Below are positions 43,713-53,625 of a stretch of 64,000 nucleotides of DNA, piece by piece (within the stretch, counting starts at the first letter, position 1; each line of letters opens with the position of its first letter). This stretch comes from CAZDXB01 sp964509335 (lineage in GTDB: Bacteria > Bacteroidota > Ignavibacteria > Kapaibacteriales > UBA2268): contig CAZDXB010000018.1 of NCBI GenBank assembly GCA_964509335.1, forward strand, positions 1 through 64,000. Reading direction: 5' to 3'. The translations under genes were made by a program, and so were the position numbers. Under the pieces are notes generated by a model. The model made no database searches. It was not told the origin of the DNA and was given only the letters and a program-made list of their open reading frames with translations.

Positions 43713-44765
43713 ATGAAAGCCTTGATTATTATAATAGGAGTTCTGCTGGGCGTCTTTCTCGGAGCTTATCCGGGATTAACGAAACCGAAATATCTCTGGC
43801 AGAAAATCGTTTTCGTAGCGGCATTCGCCGCTTCTATCTCGCTTTCAATTCTGCCGCCTATCGCCGGCAACTTTTCGGACGCGTTTTATCTCAGTTCGCT
43901 CGGCGACGACAGAATCGTAAACGTTAAAATCAATCCTTCGAAATTCGAAAAAAACTACGACGAAATCAACAAGCGCTGGAGGCTTGATTACCTTTCCGAA
44001 AACGAAGATATGTCTTACCTAACATTAGCGATTGACGGCGAAAAACTACCGAAAGAATTCAATGGAAACAACAAATTAGTAATAAAAACTAGTTTCAATA
44101 AACTTCAGCAAGTTTTCAAATACCACTCTACGGCGTCCGTAAACCCATTGATTACATTCCCTTACATAATCGAGTTAGAAGAAAAGTTCAGATTGCTTTT
44201 CTTTCACGTTCCCTGCGCTTGGGCGAGCGTTTTAGCTTATTTAATATCAATGGCATACGCAATTCTTTTCATAAAGAAAAAAGATTTGGATTACGACTTG
44301 ATTTCGTCCACATCCGCCTCGATTGGCTTAATGTTCACTATTTTGGCGACGATAACGGGAATGATATGGGCTAAGTTCAATTGGGGCGCTTACTGGAATT
44401 GGGACCCAAGGGAAACGTCCATATTCGTCTTATTGCTGATTTACTTCGCTTATTTCGGGCTGCGTCAGGCAATAGACAACCGAACGCAAAGAGCCAAATT
44501 AAGTTCGGTTTACGCTATTATCGCCTTCGTAGCCGCGGTTTTCCTTATTTTCGTGTTTCCGAGAATAACGGGCGGCTTGCATCCGGGTTCGGCGGGGGAT
44601 ATTTCTTCCGGTCCAATCCTCAGCGCGCCGGACAAAATCGACTACGCGAAAAATATCGCGTTCAGCTTATCGTTAATGTCTTTTACTATGTTATACTTTT
44701 GGATTATGAATATATCGACGAGGCTTAAGGCTCTTAAATATAAATTACTTATGTTAATCGATTAA
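43713..44765 (+). CDS. ccmC: CcmC-type haem exporter of cytochrome c maturation, with extended N-terminus
   Basis: 350 residues from the ATG at 43713; 12 further codons upstream are possible but lack a better start. The tryptophan-rich haem-handling motif WAKFNWGAYWNWDPRETS and the periplasmic-loop histidines (FFHVPCAWASVLAYL, GGLHPG) identify CcmC. It is longer than the usual ~220-250 residues. Two N-terminal helices (about 2-20 and 30-50) are followed by ~100 residues of non-membrane, probably periplasmic, sequence before the classical core. Heads a ccm operon. Confidence 0.9.
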   Translation: MKALIIIIGVLLGVFLGAYPGLTKPKYLWQKIVFVAAFAASISLSILPPIAGNFSDAFYLSSLGDDRIVNVKINPSKFEKNYDEINKRWRLDYLSENEDMSYLTLAIDGEKLPKEFNGNNKLVIKTSFNKLQQVFKYHSTASVNPLITFPYIIELEEKFRLLFFHVPCAWASVLAYLISMAYAILFIKKKDLDYDLISSTSASIGLMFTILATITGMIWAKFNWGAYWNWDPRETSIFVLLLIYFAYFGLRQAIDNRTQRAKLSSVYAIIAFVAAVFLIFVFPRITGGLHPGSAGDISSGPILSAPDKIDYAKNIAFSLSLMSFTMLYFWIMNISTRLKALKYKLLMLID

Positions 44766-44774
44766 CAATATAAA

Positions 44775-44927
44775 ATGAACGAATTTTTATCGGATAACTC
44801 AATTTATATAGTATTTCTGGTAACGCTGATTATCTGGATAGGGATAGCCGTATTTCTCTTCAAGCTCGACGGTAAAATATCAAAACTTGAAAAATCATTG
44901 GAAGAATCAAAAGAAACGGATAAATAG
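44775..44927 (+). CDS. ccmD: CcmD-like small membrane protein
   Basis: 50 residues (MNEFLSDNSIYIVFLVTLII... ending KSLEESKETDK). One membrane helix (about 10-30) is followed by a lysine-rich amphipathic helix, the plan of CcmD, which holds CcmE in the CcmABC complex. It lies 9 bp after ccmC and its TAG stop abuts the ccmE ATG (44928). Identified from position, length and topology, since short CcmD proteins have little sequence conservation. Confidence 0.8.
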   Translation: MNEFLSDNSIYIVFLVTLIIWIGIAVFLFKLDGKISKLEKSLEESKETDK

Positions 44928-45317
44928 ATGAAACACAAACACTTAATTGGATTAATTATTGCCGCCGCCTTCGTCGTGTTGGCTATACTTACTTTCGACG
45001 AAAGCAAAACGGAATATTCCGACATATCCGCCGCTCAAGAAAGCGGCGAGACTGTGCAAATTATATGCGAAAAAATGCAAGACAAACCGTCCGTTTACGA
45101 CGTAGAGAGCGACGTCTTGAACTTTTGGATGCGGGACAGCAAAGGAAGAACGACGGAAGTAATCTACCAAGGACCGCCTCCCGCAAATTTCAAAACCGCG
45201 CCGAGTCTAGTAGTGAAAGGAAAGTTTGAAAACGATAAATTCATAGCTAATCAAATATTGACTAAATGCCCTTCAAAATACGAAGGTAAAAATCCGCTGG
45301 AACACGCCGGGAATTAA
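44928..45317 (+). CDS. ccmE: CcmE haem chaperone, Cys-type (CxxxY)
   Basis: 129 residues. One N-terminal membrane anchor (HKHLIGLIIAAAFVVLAILTF) leads into an OB-fold domain (VDVESDVLNFWMRDSKG..TTEVIYQGPPPANFKTAPSLVVKGKF) and the haem site ILTKCPSKYEGKNP. The usual covalent ligand His (HxxxY) is Cys114 here, with Tyr118 retained. That variant is known from some deltaproteobacteria and archaea. It carries haem from CcmC to CcmF in the periplasm. Confidence 0.92.
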   Translation: MKHKHLIGLIIAAAFVVLAILTFDESKTEYSDISAAQESGETVQIICEKMQDKPSVYDVESDVLNFWMRDSKGRTTEVIYQGPPPANFKTAPSLVVKGKFENDKFIANQILTKCPSKYEGKNPLEHAGN

Positions 45318-45344
45318 ACAGAAACGAAAGCTTAGGTCCGGATA

Positions 45345-47600
45345 ATGATAGGAACAATTCTGATATACATAGTTTTCGCCTCGCTGCTTACTTCAAGCGT
45401 CCTATATTACGTTTCCACTAGAAAAGACAGTTATATCAGCGCGGCAAGGTTAGCTTATATAATCGGAGCGTTTGGGATTGTATTTATTTCCGGCTACTTT
45501 CTTTCGCTAATCTTAAGCCACCAGTTCCAATACACTTACATCTGGAGTTACTCAAATAAACAATTGCCTTTATGGCTTCTGGCGTCAACCTTTTTCGCCG
45601 GACAAGAAGGCTCTTTCTTGCTCTGGGTTCTCTTCTTCGCCGTAATTGGAATTATACTATTATATAGTTTAAAAGGCGAGAAAAAAGAGCCTTACTCGAT
45701 GTTTTTCTACGTTTTAATCATAATCATTCTTTTGGCTCTGCTTCTCGCTAAAAGTCCGTTCGAATACGTATGGGAAACCTTTAAGGACGCTCCGCAAGGC
45801 TTCACGCCAAAAGACGGCAGGGGCTTAAATCCGATACTCGAGAACTTCTGGATGACTATACACCCGCCTATTCTGTTCGTAGGCTACGCCTTAACCGCGG
45901 TTCCTTACGTATTAGCTTTGAATTCGTTAATTACGAAAGATTACGACGGCTGGGTAAAAAAAGCGAGACCTTGGGCGTTGGCGGCTACCGGCGTTTTAGG
46001 CGCTGGAATAGCTTTGGGAGCTTTCTGGTCGTATGAAACGCTTGGCTGGGGCGGCTTCTGGGGATGGGACCCCGTCGAAAACGCGTCCCTGATTCCTTGG
46101 CTAGTTCTTATAGCGTTCGTTCATACGCTGCAAATCCAGAAAAGAACTGGCGATTTAGTCAAAACTAATTACGTCCTCGCCATACTCTCTTTCGCGTTAG
46201 TTATTTACGCTACTTTCCTAACGAGAAGCGGCGTTCTCGGCGATATTTCAGTTCACTCATTCGTGGCCCCGGGAAGAATCGTTTACGCTCTGCTTCTCGC
46301 CGCGATAATACTAATAATCGGCGTCGCCGCCGTAATACTGCTTTCGAGGCTAAAAGATTTAAAAAGCGAGGAAGAAAGCTTGAATTATAATTCCAAGGAA
46401 TTCTTTATTGTTTTAGGCTCGATTACTATACTTCTTCTCGCCGTAATAGTATTTATCGGAGCGAATTACCCCTTGTTTTTAGATATAGCAGGCAAGAAGA
46501 AATTCGCCGTGGAAATTTCGTATTATAACCAATGGAGCCTCCCTATATCGCTTGTTATGTTGATATTATGCGCCTTTTCTACGTTTATTTCTTGGAGATT
46601 CTCGAAGTTAAGCGCAGATTTGTCAAAAACAGCCGTCGCGGGCTTATTTTCAATTGCTTTAGCCTTGGCAATCGCCATATTGACCAACTCGGTAAACTTC
46701 AAAACCGTCGCTCTCGCTTTCGCTTCGCTTTTCTGCTTTGCTACCAATATACAATTTCTTTTCAAGAGATACGCCGCTTTCAAGAAAACGATAGGAGCGC
46801 ATTTAGGGCATATCGGTTTGGCGATATTTCTTTTCAGCCTGTCTATTCTAATCAGCTCAACCAGAGAAAAAACCGTTTCGCTACCGCAAAACGAAACGAA
46901 ATCCGCTCTCGGCTACGAATTGACTTATCTCGGCTCGAGCGAAATAGAAAAGCAGTTGACCGACAGGGAAAAATATAAATGCCAGATTAAAATTGAAAAA
47001 AGCGGCGAATTCGACATTGAAACGCCCATCGTGCAATGGAGCGACTTTAACAAACGCCAATCGCCTTTTTTCGAACCCGGAATAAAAACTTCGCTATTCA
47101 AAGACATATACTTCTCGCCGGTTTCTCTTAGAAAAGAAAGCGCGTATCCGGAAATAAAATTAAACAAAAAGCAAAAGAGGTTTTTGAATGATTCGTCGAT
47201 TTCGATAGAGTTGCTCGGTTTCGATATGAGCGCCGGAGGAAGCCCCAAAAGCGAGAACAACTTTATCTTAGGAGCGATAGTCGTTTTCGCCGATTCGCTC
47301 GGCTCGCAAACCGATACGCTATATTCCGTCGTCAATCTAAACAGCGGCGAAGTAAAACCGAACTGGACGGAAAACGAAAAGCTAAATAAAGAAATCAGCT
47401 TTTCAAATTTTGAATTGAACCGCGCGAATCCCTCGAAGTCCGCCGCTTATATTTCAATAAAAGACAAAGGCTTGAAGAAGAAAAAACCTAAAGAGATATT
47501 CGTCGTTCAAATTTCCGAAAAACCCGGGGTGTTCTTTATATGGATTGGTATGATACTAATTTTCGCGTCGTTCATTATTGCGATTATCAACAAAAGATAA
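45345..47600 (+). CDS. ccmF: CcmF-type cytochrome c haem lyase subunit
   Basis: 751 residues with about 14-16 membrane helices. The haem-handling region GAFWSYETLGWGGFWGWDPVENASLIPWLV is the WWD motif. FVGYALTAVPYVLALNSLI and MTIHPPILFVGYAL carry conserved histidines, and FLTRSGVLGDISVHSF is also typical. The length is normal for CcmF plus a periplasmic C-terminal domain (about 510-720). It attaches haem to apocytochrome c together with CcmE; CcmH is not seen in the window. Confidence 0.94.
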   Translation: MIGTILIYIVFASLLTSSVLYYVSTRKDSYISAARLAYIIGAFGIVFISGYFLSLILSHQFQYTYIWSYSNKQLPLWLLASTFFAGQEGSFLLWVLFFAVIGIILLYSLKGEKKEPYSMFFYVLIIIILLALLLAKSPFEYVWETFKDAPQGFTPKDGRGLNPILENFWMTIHPPILFVGYALTAVPYVLALNSLITKDYDGWVKKARPWALAATGVLGAGIALGAFWSYETLGWGGFWGWDPVENASLIPWLVLIAFVHTLQIQKRTGDLVKTNYVLAILSFALVIYATFLTRSGVLGDISVHSFVAPGRIVYALLLAAIILIIGVAAVILLSRLKDLKSEEESLNYNSKEFFIVLGSITILLLAVIVFIGANYPLFLDIAGKKKFAVEISYYNQWSLPISLVMLILCAFSTFISWRFSKLSADLSKTAVAGLFSIALALAIAILTNSVNFKTVALAFASLFCFATNIQFLFKRYAAFKKTIGAHLGHIGLAIFLFSLSILISSTREKTVSLPQNETKSALGYELTYLGSSEIEKQLTDREKYKCQIKIEKSGEFDIETPIVQWSDFNKRQSPFFEPGIKTSLFKDIYFSPVSLRKESAYPEIKLNKKQKRFLNDSSISIELLGFDMSAGGSPKSENNFILGAIVVFADSLGSQTDTLYSVVNLNSGEVKPNWTENEKLNKEISFSNFELNRANPSKSAAYISIKDKGLKKKKPKEIFVVQISEKPGVFFIWIGMILIFASFIIAIINKR

Positions 47601-47754
47601 AAGCTATATTGCCAAACAAGAATGTTGATTTTTAAGAGTTTAGCGAAATCACTTAGTATTGCAATAAATTACGAGCGTCGAAATTTCAAATAATACGACA
47701 GTCTTTACGTCAAAGTTAAAAAAAAATTTGATAATTAATTAAACGGGGAATTTG

Positions 47755-48471
47755 ATGAGAAAACTAAAATTATTCGCGATTTTGACAATGTTAACTTTTG
47801 TCTTGACTAACGGAGCCGCTTGTTCAAATGACGATGAAGCGTCTAAAGAAAAAATTTGGAATTCGCAAAAAAACGAAGCCGCAAAAGAAAACGCAGAGCC
47901 TCAAGAAAGACTTACCACACAACAAGTTACGGAAGACAAAGAGAATCTAACTATGAGACAAAGCGACGAAGAATTAACGGCAAACACCGAAAAATCCCAA
48001 GAACCTAAAGTTCTTAACGTTGAATCCGTTGGAAAAGCTGAAAAAGGCAAGGCGGTTAATTTCACTTGGAAAGACAACGGGAAAACTTACAGTTTCGCTG
48101 AATATACCAAAGGCAAAGTCGTTCTGCTTAACTTCTGGGCGACTTGGTGCGCTCCCTGTCGAATGGAAATACCCAGTTTTGTTGAAATCAATAAAGAATT
48201 GCCGGACGACGAATTCACGATTATAGGCGTTGCATTAGACCGCAAAGGCTCAGTCGAACAAATCAGAAAATTAATCAAAGACTTCGCCAAAAAGCAAAAC
48301 GTCAACTATCTTAACTTTTTGCCCACTAAGGATATAATATCGCCATACGGAGAAATCAGCGCGATACCGACGACCTTTATTATCGACAAAAAAGGCAACA
48401 TCGTAGAGAAAATCCGAGGAGCGAAGCATAAGAGTCATTTCTTAAAATCAATCAAAAAAGCGATGAAGTAG
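47755..48471 (+). CDS. Thioredoxin-like TlpA/ResA/CcmG protein, membrane-anchored or lipoprotein
   Basis: 238 residues from the ATG at 47755 (a TTG three bases earlier is also open). The signal region MRKLKLFAILTMLTFVLTNGAAC has a Cys that could be lipidated, although GAAC is an atypical lipobox. A Glu/Lys/Ala-rich linker of about 75 residues precedes a thioredoxin domain with NFWATWCAPCRMEIPSF (C132, C135) and the cis-Pro in ISAIPTTFIIDKKG. It follows ccmF, so it is probably the apocytochrome c reductant CcmG of this operon. Confidence 0.86.
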   Translation: MRKLKLFAILTMLTFVLTNGAACSNDDEASKEKIWNSQKNEAAKENAEPQERLTTQQVTEDKENLTMRQSDEELTANTEKSQEPKVLNVESVGKAEKGKAVNFTWKDNGKTYSFAEYTKGKVVLLNFWATWCAPCRMEIPSFVEINKELPDDEFTIIGVALDRKGSVEQIRKLIKDFAKKQNVNYLNFLPTKDIISPYGEISAIPTTFIIDKKGNIVEKIRGAKHKSHFLKSIKKAMK

Positions 48472-48485
48472 AGTTTCTACTCGTC

Positions 48486-48638
48486 GGAGTTGTCTCAGAA
48501 CTCAATTATATCGAATTTAGAACCCTTCGGGTAAACCCGAAGGTTGACGCAAATTCACAACTGGCGCGTGATTCCAAAGAAACGTCAACCTCAAGGTTTA
48601 CCTTGAGGGGAAGCAAAATCCTACTCCTAAGACAGACC
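48486..48638 (+). mobile_element. MITE-like element, family 1 copy B
   Basis: About 150 bp closely matching 36958-37112, including the phrase ending CAATTATATCGAATTT and both hairpins (CCTTCGGGT-AA-ACCCGAAGG and CCTCAAGGT/ACCTTGAGG). The terminal repeats (GTTGTCTCAG, left; TAAGACAGACCC, right) are slightly degenerate. The next ~120 bp, up to the dacB-like stop, has ATTCCCGAG-type hairpin remnants but no gene. Confidence 0.75.
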
Positions 48639-48758
48639 CAAGGATGCCCTAGCAGTCATTCCCGAGTAAGATGGAATCCAGAGATGGAGATTTTTTGACG
48701 CGACAATATTAGAAAAAGCTCTTAGTATTTCTTTTTAGAAAGTCCTTATATAGATTAA

Positions 48759-50324
48759 TCACTTACCCCCTTTGTTTCCCTCGCGTTCATACGCTTTTCT
48801 GGAAAAGCCGACTAACCGCATACAAATCATATCCTGCAAATTATGCGCTAAGCTAATCGGAACAGTGTAGTTCAACGCCATAATAGAAAACGCCAAAGGC
48901 TCGCCGTCTCTCGTCCAGACGTAACCGGAAAGAGTGGATAGATTATTCATCGAACCGGTCTTCGCGTAAACTTTGTTTTCCGCTAAAGAGCCTCTCATTC
49001 TTCTTTTCAGCGTTCCTTTCTCGCCCGCCGCGGCGAGAGAATTGATAAAATCCTCGCGATAACTCGAGCGGTAAATCCCCGATAAAAACGTCGTCATATA
49101 TTTCGGCGAAATGAGGTTCAGGCGCGATAAGCCCGAGCCGTCGGCTATCGATATTTTCTCCGGCGGAACGCCCAATCTGGAAATGAATTTCTTGACTTGC
49201 TCTATTCCCGCCGCCGTCGAACCGAATCCCAGAGTTTCAGCGCCGATAGTTTTAAGTATTATTTCCGAAGCGAGATTATGACTCTTCTCGTTTATCGGCT
49301 TGATGATTTCTCTCAACTCTATCGATAAATTCTCGGCTATTAATTTCATATTATGATACCCCGGCTCGTAGTTCAAGTCGTCTATATCGAGCAAAGCTCC
49401 CTTGTGTTGCATCTTCCGTTTTTCGAGAACGTTTCTGAATAACGTCAAGAAATATAAAGTCGGGTTGTCAATCGTGATAGAAATAGACTTTTCAAAAGCG
49501 TCGGAAGAATCGTAAGATATAGTTCCGTAAATCTCAATAACGTTTTCTCCGCGCTCTCGATAGGGATTAATTATAGTCGGTTCGTTTTCCTTTACGGTTC
49601 TCACGTTGTTGATAATTTGGGCGTAACCGCAATTGTCTTTTACGTAAAATTCCGCCGGCGCGCCGACGCTGTCGCCGCTTTTAACGCGTATCTCAATGGC
49701 GTTGTCGTTGATGGATAGCGCGCTTATTTGCGCTGAATAAGGATGAATCATATCGTCCCAATTCCAGCCGGCTGGGTAGTCGGCTTCGTCGAAAAAGTTG
49801 TCGTCGCCTATAATATTCCCTTTTATTTGCTTAACTCCGACGCTATCGAGAACGTCGGCGAAATAATTCAGTATCGTATTCGAACTGTCGGAAAATTTTT
49901 TGGAAAAAGTAGGGTCGCCGTAGCCCCTAACGTAAACGTCGCCGACGAAGACGCCGTTGTCTCGTATTTCGCCGTTCAAATACAAGCGCGTCCTAAAGCG
50001 ATAATCCGCGCCCAGATACTTTTGAGCGGTAGCCGTTGTTATCAATTTCAAACTAGACGCAGGCACAAAGTTTTTCGAATCGTTGTATTGATAAAAATAC
50101 TCGCCGCTTTCGATGGAAAAAACCGAAACGCCGACAAAAGCGTTGGAAAAATCGGGGCTATCGAGCAGGACGTCGATATCGCGCCTCAACTCCTGAAGCG
50201 GCGTTAATCTAACTTCCGAGGTGTCCGGCTTCGGCAGAGTGAAAAGAAGCTGACCGTAAGTAGCGTAAGCTGAGAAAAATATTATAAATAGAGACGATAA
50301 AAAGCTTTTGATTCTAAAACTCAT
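48759..50324 (-). CDS. dacB: D-alanyl-D-alanine carboxypeptidase/endopeptidase, PBP4 class
   Basis: 521 residues with a signal peptide (about 1-24). The penicillin-binding motifs are PASSLKL (SxxK, S90 and K93), ADGSGLSRLN (SxN region) and YAKTGSMNNLSTLSGYV (KTG). The ~180-residue insert between the first two motifs (GDVYVRGYGDPTFSKKFSD...GNIIGDDNFFD) is typical of class C PBP4/DacB. Periplasmic peptidoglycan trimming. It stands alone on the minus strand. Confidence 0.93.
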   Translation of the reverse strand: MSFRIKSFLSSLFIIFFSAYATYGQLLFTLPKPDTSEVRLTPLQELRRDIDVLLDSPDFSNAFVGVSVFSIESGEYFYQYNDSKNFVPASSLKLITTATAQKYLGADYRFRTRLYLNGEIRDNGVFVGDVYVRGYGDPTFSKKFSDSSNTILNYFADVLDSVGVKQIKGNIIGDDNFFDEADYPAGWNWDDMIHPYSAQISALSINDNAIEIRVKSGDSVGAPAEFYVKDNCGYAQIINNVRTVKENEPTIINPYRERGENVIEIYGTISYDSSDAFEKSISITIDNPTLYFLTLFRNVLEKRKMQHKGALLDIDDLNYEPGYHNMKLIAENLSIELREIIKPINEKSHNLASEIILKTIGAETLGFGSTAAGIEQVKKFISRLGVPPEKISIADGSGLSRLNLISPKYMTTFLSGIYRSSYREDFINSLAAAGEKGTLKRRMRGSLAENKVYAKTGSMNNLSTLSGYVWTRDGEPLAFSIMALNYTVPISLAHNLQDMICMRLVGFSRKAYEREGNKGGK

Positions 50325-50507
50325 TTTTAATTAAACCAAAATTCAACATACGCGAATTTACTATAAAAGAAATTATTTAAATAATTTAATTGTTAGAGAT
50401 TTAATATAACTCAAAACGCCAATAAAACGCCAATAAAATCGTCAAAATTCTCGTTAAAAAGTCTCTAACAAAAATGACGAATGTAAAATAATTTTAGGTA
50501 AAAGGTT

Positions 50508-52367
50508 ATGGCTACAAAGACGAACGAGTTTGAATACAAAGCCGAAATGAAAAGGCTTCTCGATATTATAATCAATTCGCTATATACAAATCCGGAGATA
50601 TTTCTAAGAGAATTAGTCTCCAATTCGGCGGACGCTCTCAACAAAATCCGCTTCCGAAAGTTAACCGACGAAGATATAATAGACCCTGATTTAGAGCTTT
50701 CCATAAAAATCGAAGTGGACGAGGAAAAGAAAACGTTCTCAATCGAAGATACCGGCATAGGAATGACTAAGAAAGATTTAATTAATCGAATTGGCACTAT
50801 CGCCAGTTCGGGCACTTTAGAATTCCTTAATGAAGCGCAAAAGCAAAGCAAAAAAGTTGACCCCGAACTAATCGGCAGGTTCGGCGTCGGCTTTTATTCG
50901 GCTTTTATCGTTACCGACGAAATCACGATAGAAACTTTATACGCGGATAAAGGCTCAACCGGCTATAGATGGAAATCCAAAGGCGAAGAGAAATTTGAAA
51001 TCGAAGAAATTTCAAGAAAGAAACGAGGGACGAAGATATATTTCACGTTTAAAGACGAACACAAAGAATTCGCCAACGTAGAGATAATTAAAGGTATTCT
51101 AAAGAAATACTCTAATTTCGTTAACTTCCCCATTTACGTTAACGGCGAGGAAGTAAACAGAGTAACGGCTCTTTGGCACAGAAAGAAAGAAGATATAAAA
51201 GAAGACGAGCTAAAGGAATTTTACAAATTCATATCCAACGATTTTCAAGAGCCTCTGGGACATCTCCATTTCTCGATTGAAGGCAACGTAAATTTCAAAG
51301 CCCTTCTATTTATTCCTAAAAGCGCCCCTCAAACTCCGTTCGCGGACTTTATGGAGAAAACGGTTAACTTATATTCGCATAGAGTCTTTATTCAAGACGA
51401 TTGCAAAGAGATTTTGCCCGACTATTTGAAATTCGTCAAAGGCGTTGTCGATACTGAAGATTTACCCCTTAATATATCTAGAGAAACGACGCAGTCGAGT
51501 CCCTTAATTGCTAAAATCAGGCATGTCCTGACAAAAAAAATACTGTCTTTGCTTGAAGACTGGACTAAAAAAGACAAAGAAAAATACGAGAAGTTCCACT
51601 CCGAATTCGGGCAAATGTTCAAAACGGGCGTCAATTCCGACTTTGCTAACAAAGATAGAATAGTGGAGCTTCTGAGATACGAGACTTCCGAACTGCCGAG
51701 AGGCAAATTCAAATCGCTAAAGGAATACGTCTCTTCTATGCAAAGCGACCAGAACGAGATTTACTATATAATGGGCGACAGCAGAGAGCTAATCGAAAAG
51801 AATCCGAATTTAGAATACTTCAAGAAAAAAGGCTTGGAAGTTATATATTTAACCGACCCAGTGGACGTCTTTACTTTCCCCTACATACAAGAATACGACG
51901 GAAAGAAATTCGTTTCGATTGAAAAAGCCGACATCGACATTAGCGACGACGAGGAAATCAAGAAAGAATCGCTCGACAAAGAAAAATCAAGCTCCCTGCT
52001 GGAGTTCTTCAAAAAGAAATTAGGAGACAAGGTAGAGGGCGTTATCGAATCTAAAAGACTCGTTGATTCGCCGGCTTCTTTAGTTGTCGGAAAGAAGGGA
52101 ATGGACCCTCAAATGGAAAGGATGATGCAATATATGGACAAGAACTATCAATCGTCGAAAAAAGTCTTAGAAGTCAACACAGCTCATCCTTTGATAAAGA
52201 ATTTAGCTAAGTTATACGAACAAGATAAAAATTCGGAGGTTCTGGAGAACTCAATAATTCAACTATTCGAAGGAGCGGTTCTGCTCGAGGGGAAACTAGA
52301 TTCTCCAGCCGACTACGTGAAAAGAATGACGGACTTTATGACGACAGCGATTGAAAATAAAATTTAA
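50508..52367 (+). CDS. htpG: Molecular chaperone HtpG (Hsp90)
   Basis: 619 residues. The N-terminal ATPase has EFKAEMKRLLDIIINSLYTNPEIFLRELVSNSADALNKIR-type helix, IEDTGIGMTKKDLI and LIGRFGVGFYSAFIV. The middle domain (about 230-490) has PRDLPLNISRET-like DLPLNISRETTQSSPL. The C-terminal dimerisation segment has NTAHPLIKNLAKLY. Full length for a bacterial HtpG. No heat-shock operator is recognisable upstream. Confidence 0.97.
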   Translation: MATKTNEFEYKAEMKRLLDIIINSLYTNPEIFLRELVSNSADALNKIRFRKLTDEDIIDPDLELSIKIEVDEEKKTFSIEDTGIGMTKKDLINRIGTIASSGTLEFLNEAQKQSKKVDPELIGRFGVGFYSAFIVTDEITIETLYADKGSTGYRWKSKGEEKFEIEEISRKKRGTKIYFTFKDEHKEFANVEIIKGILKKYSNFVNFPIYVNGEEVNRVTALWHRKKEDIKEDELKEFYKFISNDFQEPLGHLHFSIEGNVNFKALLFIPKSAPQTPFADFMEKTVNLYSHRVFIQDDCKEILPDYLKFVKGVVDTEDLPLNISRETTQSSPLIAKIRHVLTKKILSLLEDWTKKDKEKYEKFHSEFGQMFKTGVNSDFANKDRIVELLRYETSELPRGKFKSLKEYVSSMQSDQNEIYYIMGDSRELIEKNPNLEYFKKKGLEVIYLTDPVDVFTFPYIQEYDGKKFVSIEKADIDISDDEEIKKESLDKEKSSSLLEFFKKKLGDKVEGVIESKRLVDSPASLVVGKKGMDPQMERMMQYMDKNYQSSKKVLEVNTAHPLIKNLAKLYEQDKNSEVLENSIIQLFEGAVLLEGKLDSPADYVKRMTDFMTTAIENKI

Positions 52368-52464
52368 TTTTGCCTAAAAATTTGTTGACCAAGCTATTAT
52401 AAATGTTATTTTTGTAACTAAATTTTTTTTATATTAACGATTTTTAACGAGCGAGAAAAAACTT

Positions 52465-53511
52465 ATGAAATTATCGGAATTTAAATTTGATTTGCCGCAG
52501 AAGCTAATCGCCAAGTATCCAGCCGACCCGCGAGACACCTCTAAATTGATGGTATTGGACAAAGACGACGGGTCGATTAAACATATGAAATTCAATCAAA
52601 TAACCAGATTGTTCAAGAAAGGCGACTGTCTCGTTTTAAACGAATCAAAAGTATTTCCGGCTAGGCTTTACGGAAGAAAGGAAAAAACAAACGCTGAAAT
52701 AGAAGTGATGCTTTTAAGAGAATTGAAAGCCGACGAGAAAATTTGGGACGTAATAGTAGAGCCGGCGAGAAAAGTAAGAATAGGAAATAAAATATACTTC
52801 GACGACGGAAAATTCCATTGCGAAGTAATCGACAATACAACTTCGAGAGGAAGAACGGTTAAATTCAGCTATAAAGACGAATTGATGCAAGTAATCGAGA
52901 GAATTGGCGAAATGCCTCTTCCTTCCGGCATCGACCGAAGACCAAACGAACAAGACAAAGAATCGTTCCAGTGCGTATTCGCCAACGACGATAAACTAAA
53001 CTCGATATCTCCCCCTACGGCGGGATTGCACTTCACCGAAAAACTACTGAACAAATTGGAAAAGAAAGGCGTAAGAATCGCCAAGCTATCTTTAAATATC
53101 GGTCAGGGCGTTTTCGAAAATATCGAAGTTGAAGACCTAACAAAACATAGAATGTATTCTGAACATCTTGAAATAGCAACCGACGTTGCCGAAACAATCA
53201 ATAAATCTCTGGACGCAAAAAAGAAAGTATTCGCCGCCGGCTCAAGCGTGGTGCGAGCTTTGGAATCTTCGGTTCTAACTTCCGGCGCCGTTAAGCCAAA
53301 CATCGATTGGACCGATAAATTCATCTATCCGCCTTACGATTTCAAAATAGCCGACGGATTTATTACAAACTTTCATCAACCGGCGTCGCCGCCTTTGCTT
53401 TTAGCGGCGGCTTTCGCGGAGGGAAAAGAAAAAATATTTAACGCTTACAAAGTAGCTAAGAAAAAAGATTATCGTTTCCTAACTTACGGCGACGCTTTAC
53501 TTATTATATGA
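52465..53511 (+). CDS. queA: S-adenosylmethionine:tRNA ribosyltransferase-isomerase
   Basis: 348 residues. It converts preQ1-tRNA to epoxyqueuosine-tRNA by transferring ribose from SAM. Typical segments are FDLPQKLIAKYPADPRDTSKLMVLD, PTAGLHFTEKLLNKLEKKGV, IATDVAETINKSLDAKKKVFAAGSSVVRALESS and ITNFHQPASPPLLLAAAFAEGKE. Full length. It acts after Tgt (37472) in the queuosine pathway. Confidence 0.97.
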   Translation: MKLSEFKFDLPQKLIAKYPADPRDTSKLMVLDKDDGSIKHMKFNQITRLFKKGDCLVLNESKVFPARLYGRKEKTNAEIEVMLLRELKADEKIWDVIVEPARKVRIGNKIYFDDGKFHCEVIDNTTSRGRTVKFSYKDELMQVIERIGEMPLPSGIDRRPNEQDKESFQCVFANDDKLNSISPPTAGLHFTEKLLNKLEKKGVRIAKLSLNIGQGVFENIEVEDLTKHRMYSEHLEIATDVAETINKSLDAKKKVFAAGSSVVRALESSVLTSGAVKPNIDWTDKFIYPPYDFKIADGFITNFHQPASPPLLLAAAFAEGKEKIFNAYKVAKKKDYRFLTYGDALLII

Positions 53512-53625
53512 TAAACCGAACTTTTACTAAGGCGGTTAATATGATTTCGAACAATAGAATTTGCGTCGATTAACATACGACGTTTTAGTTCGTTATATTT
53601 TAGCGTTATTTGAAAGGACAAAAGA

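Noticed and set aside
53512..53625. Cobalamin riboswitch upstream of mutA
   Set aside because: The 114-bp gap is too short and shows no B12-box-like sequence; it is plain AT-rich DNA.
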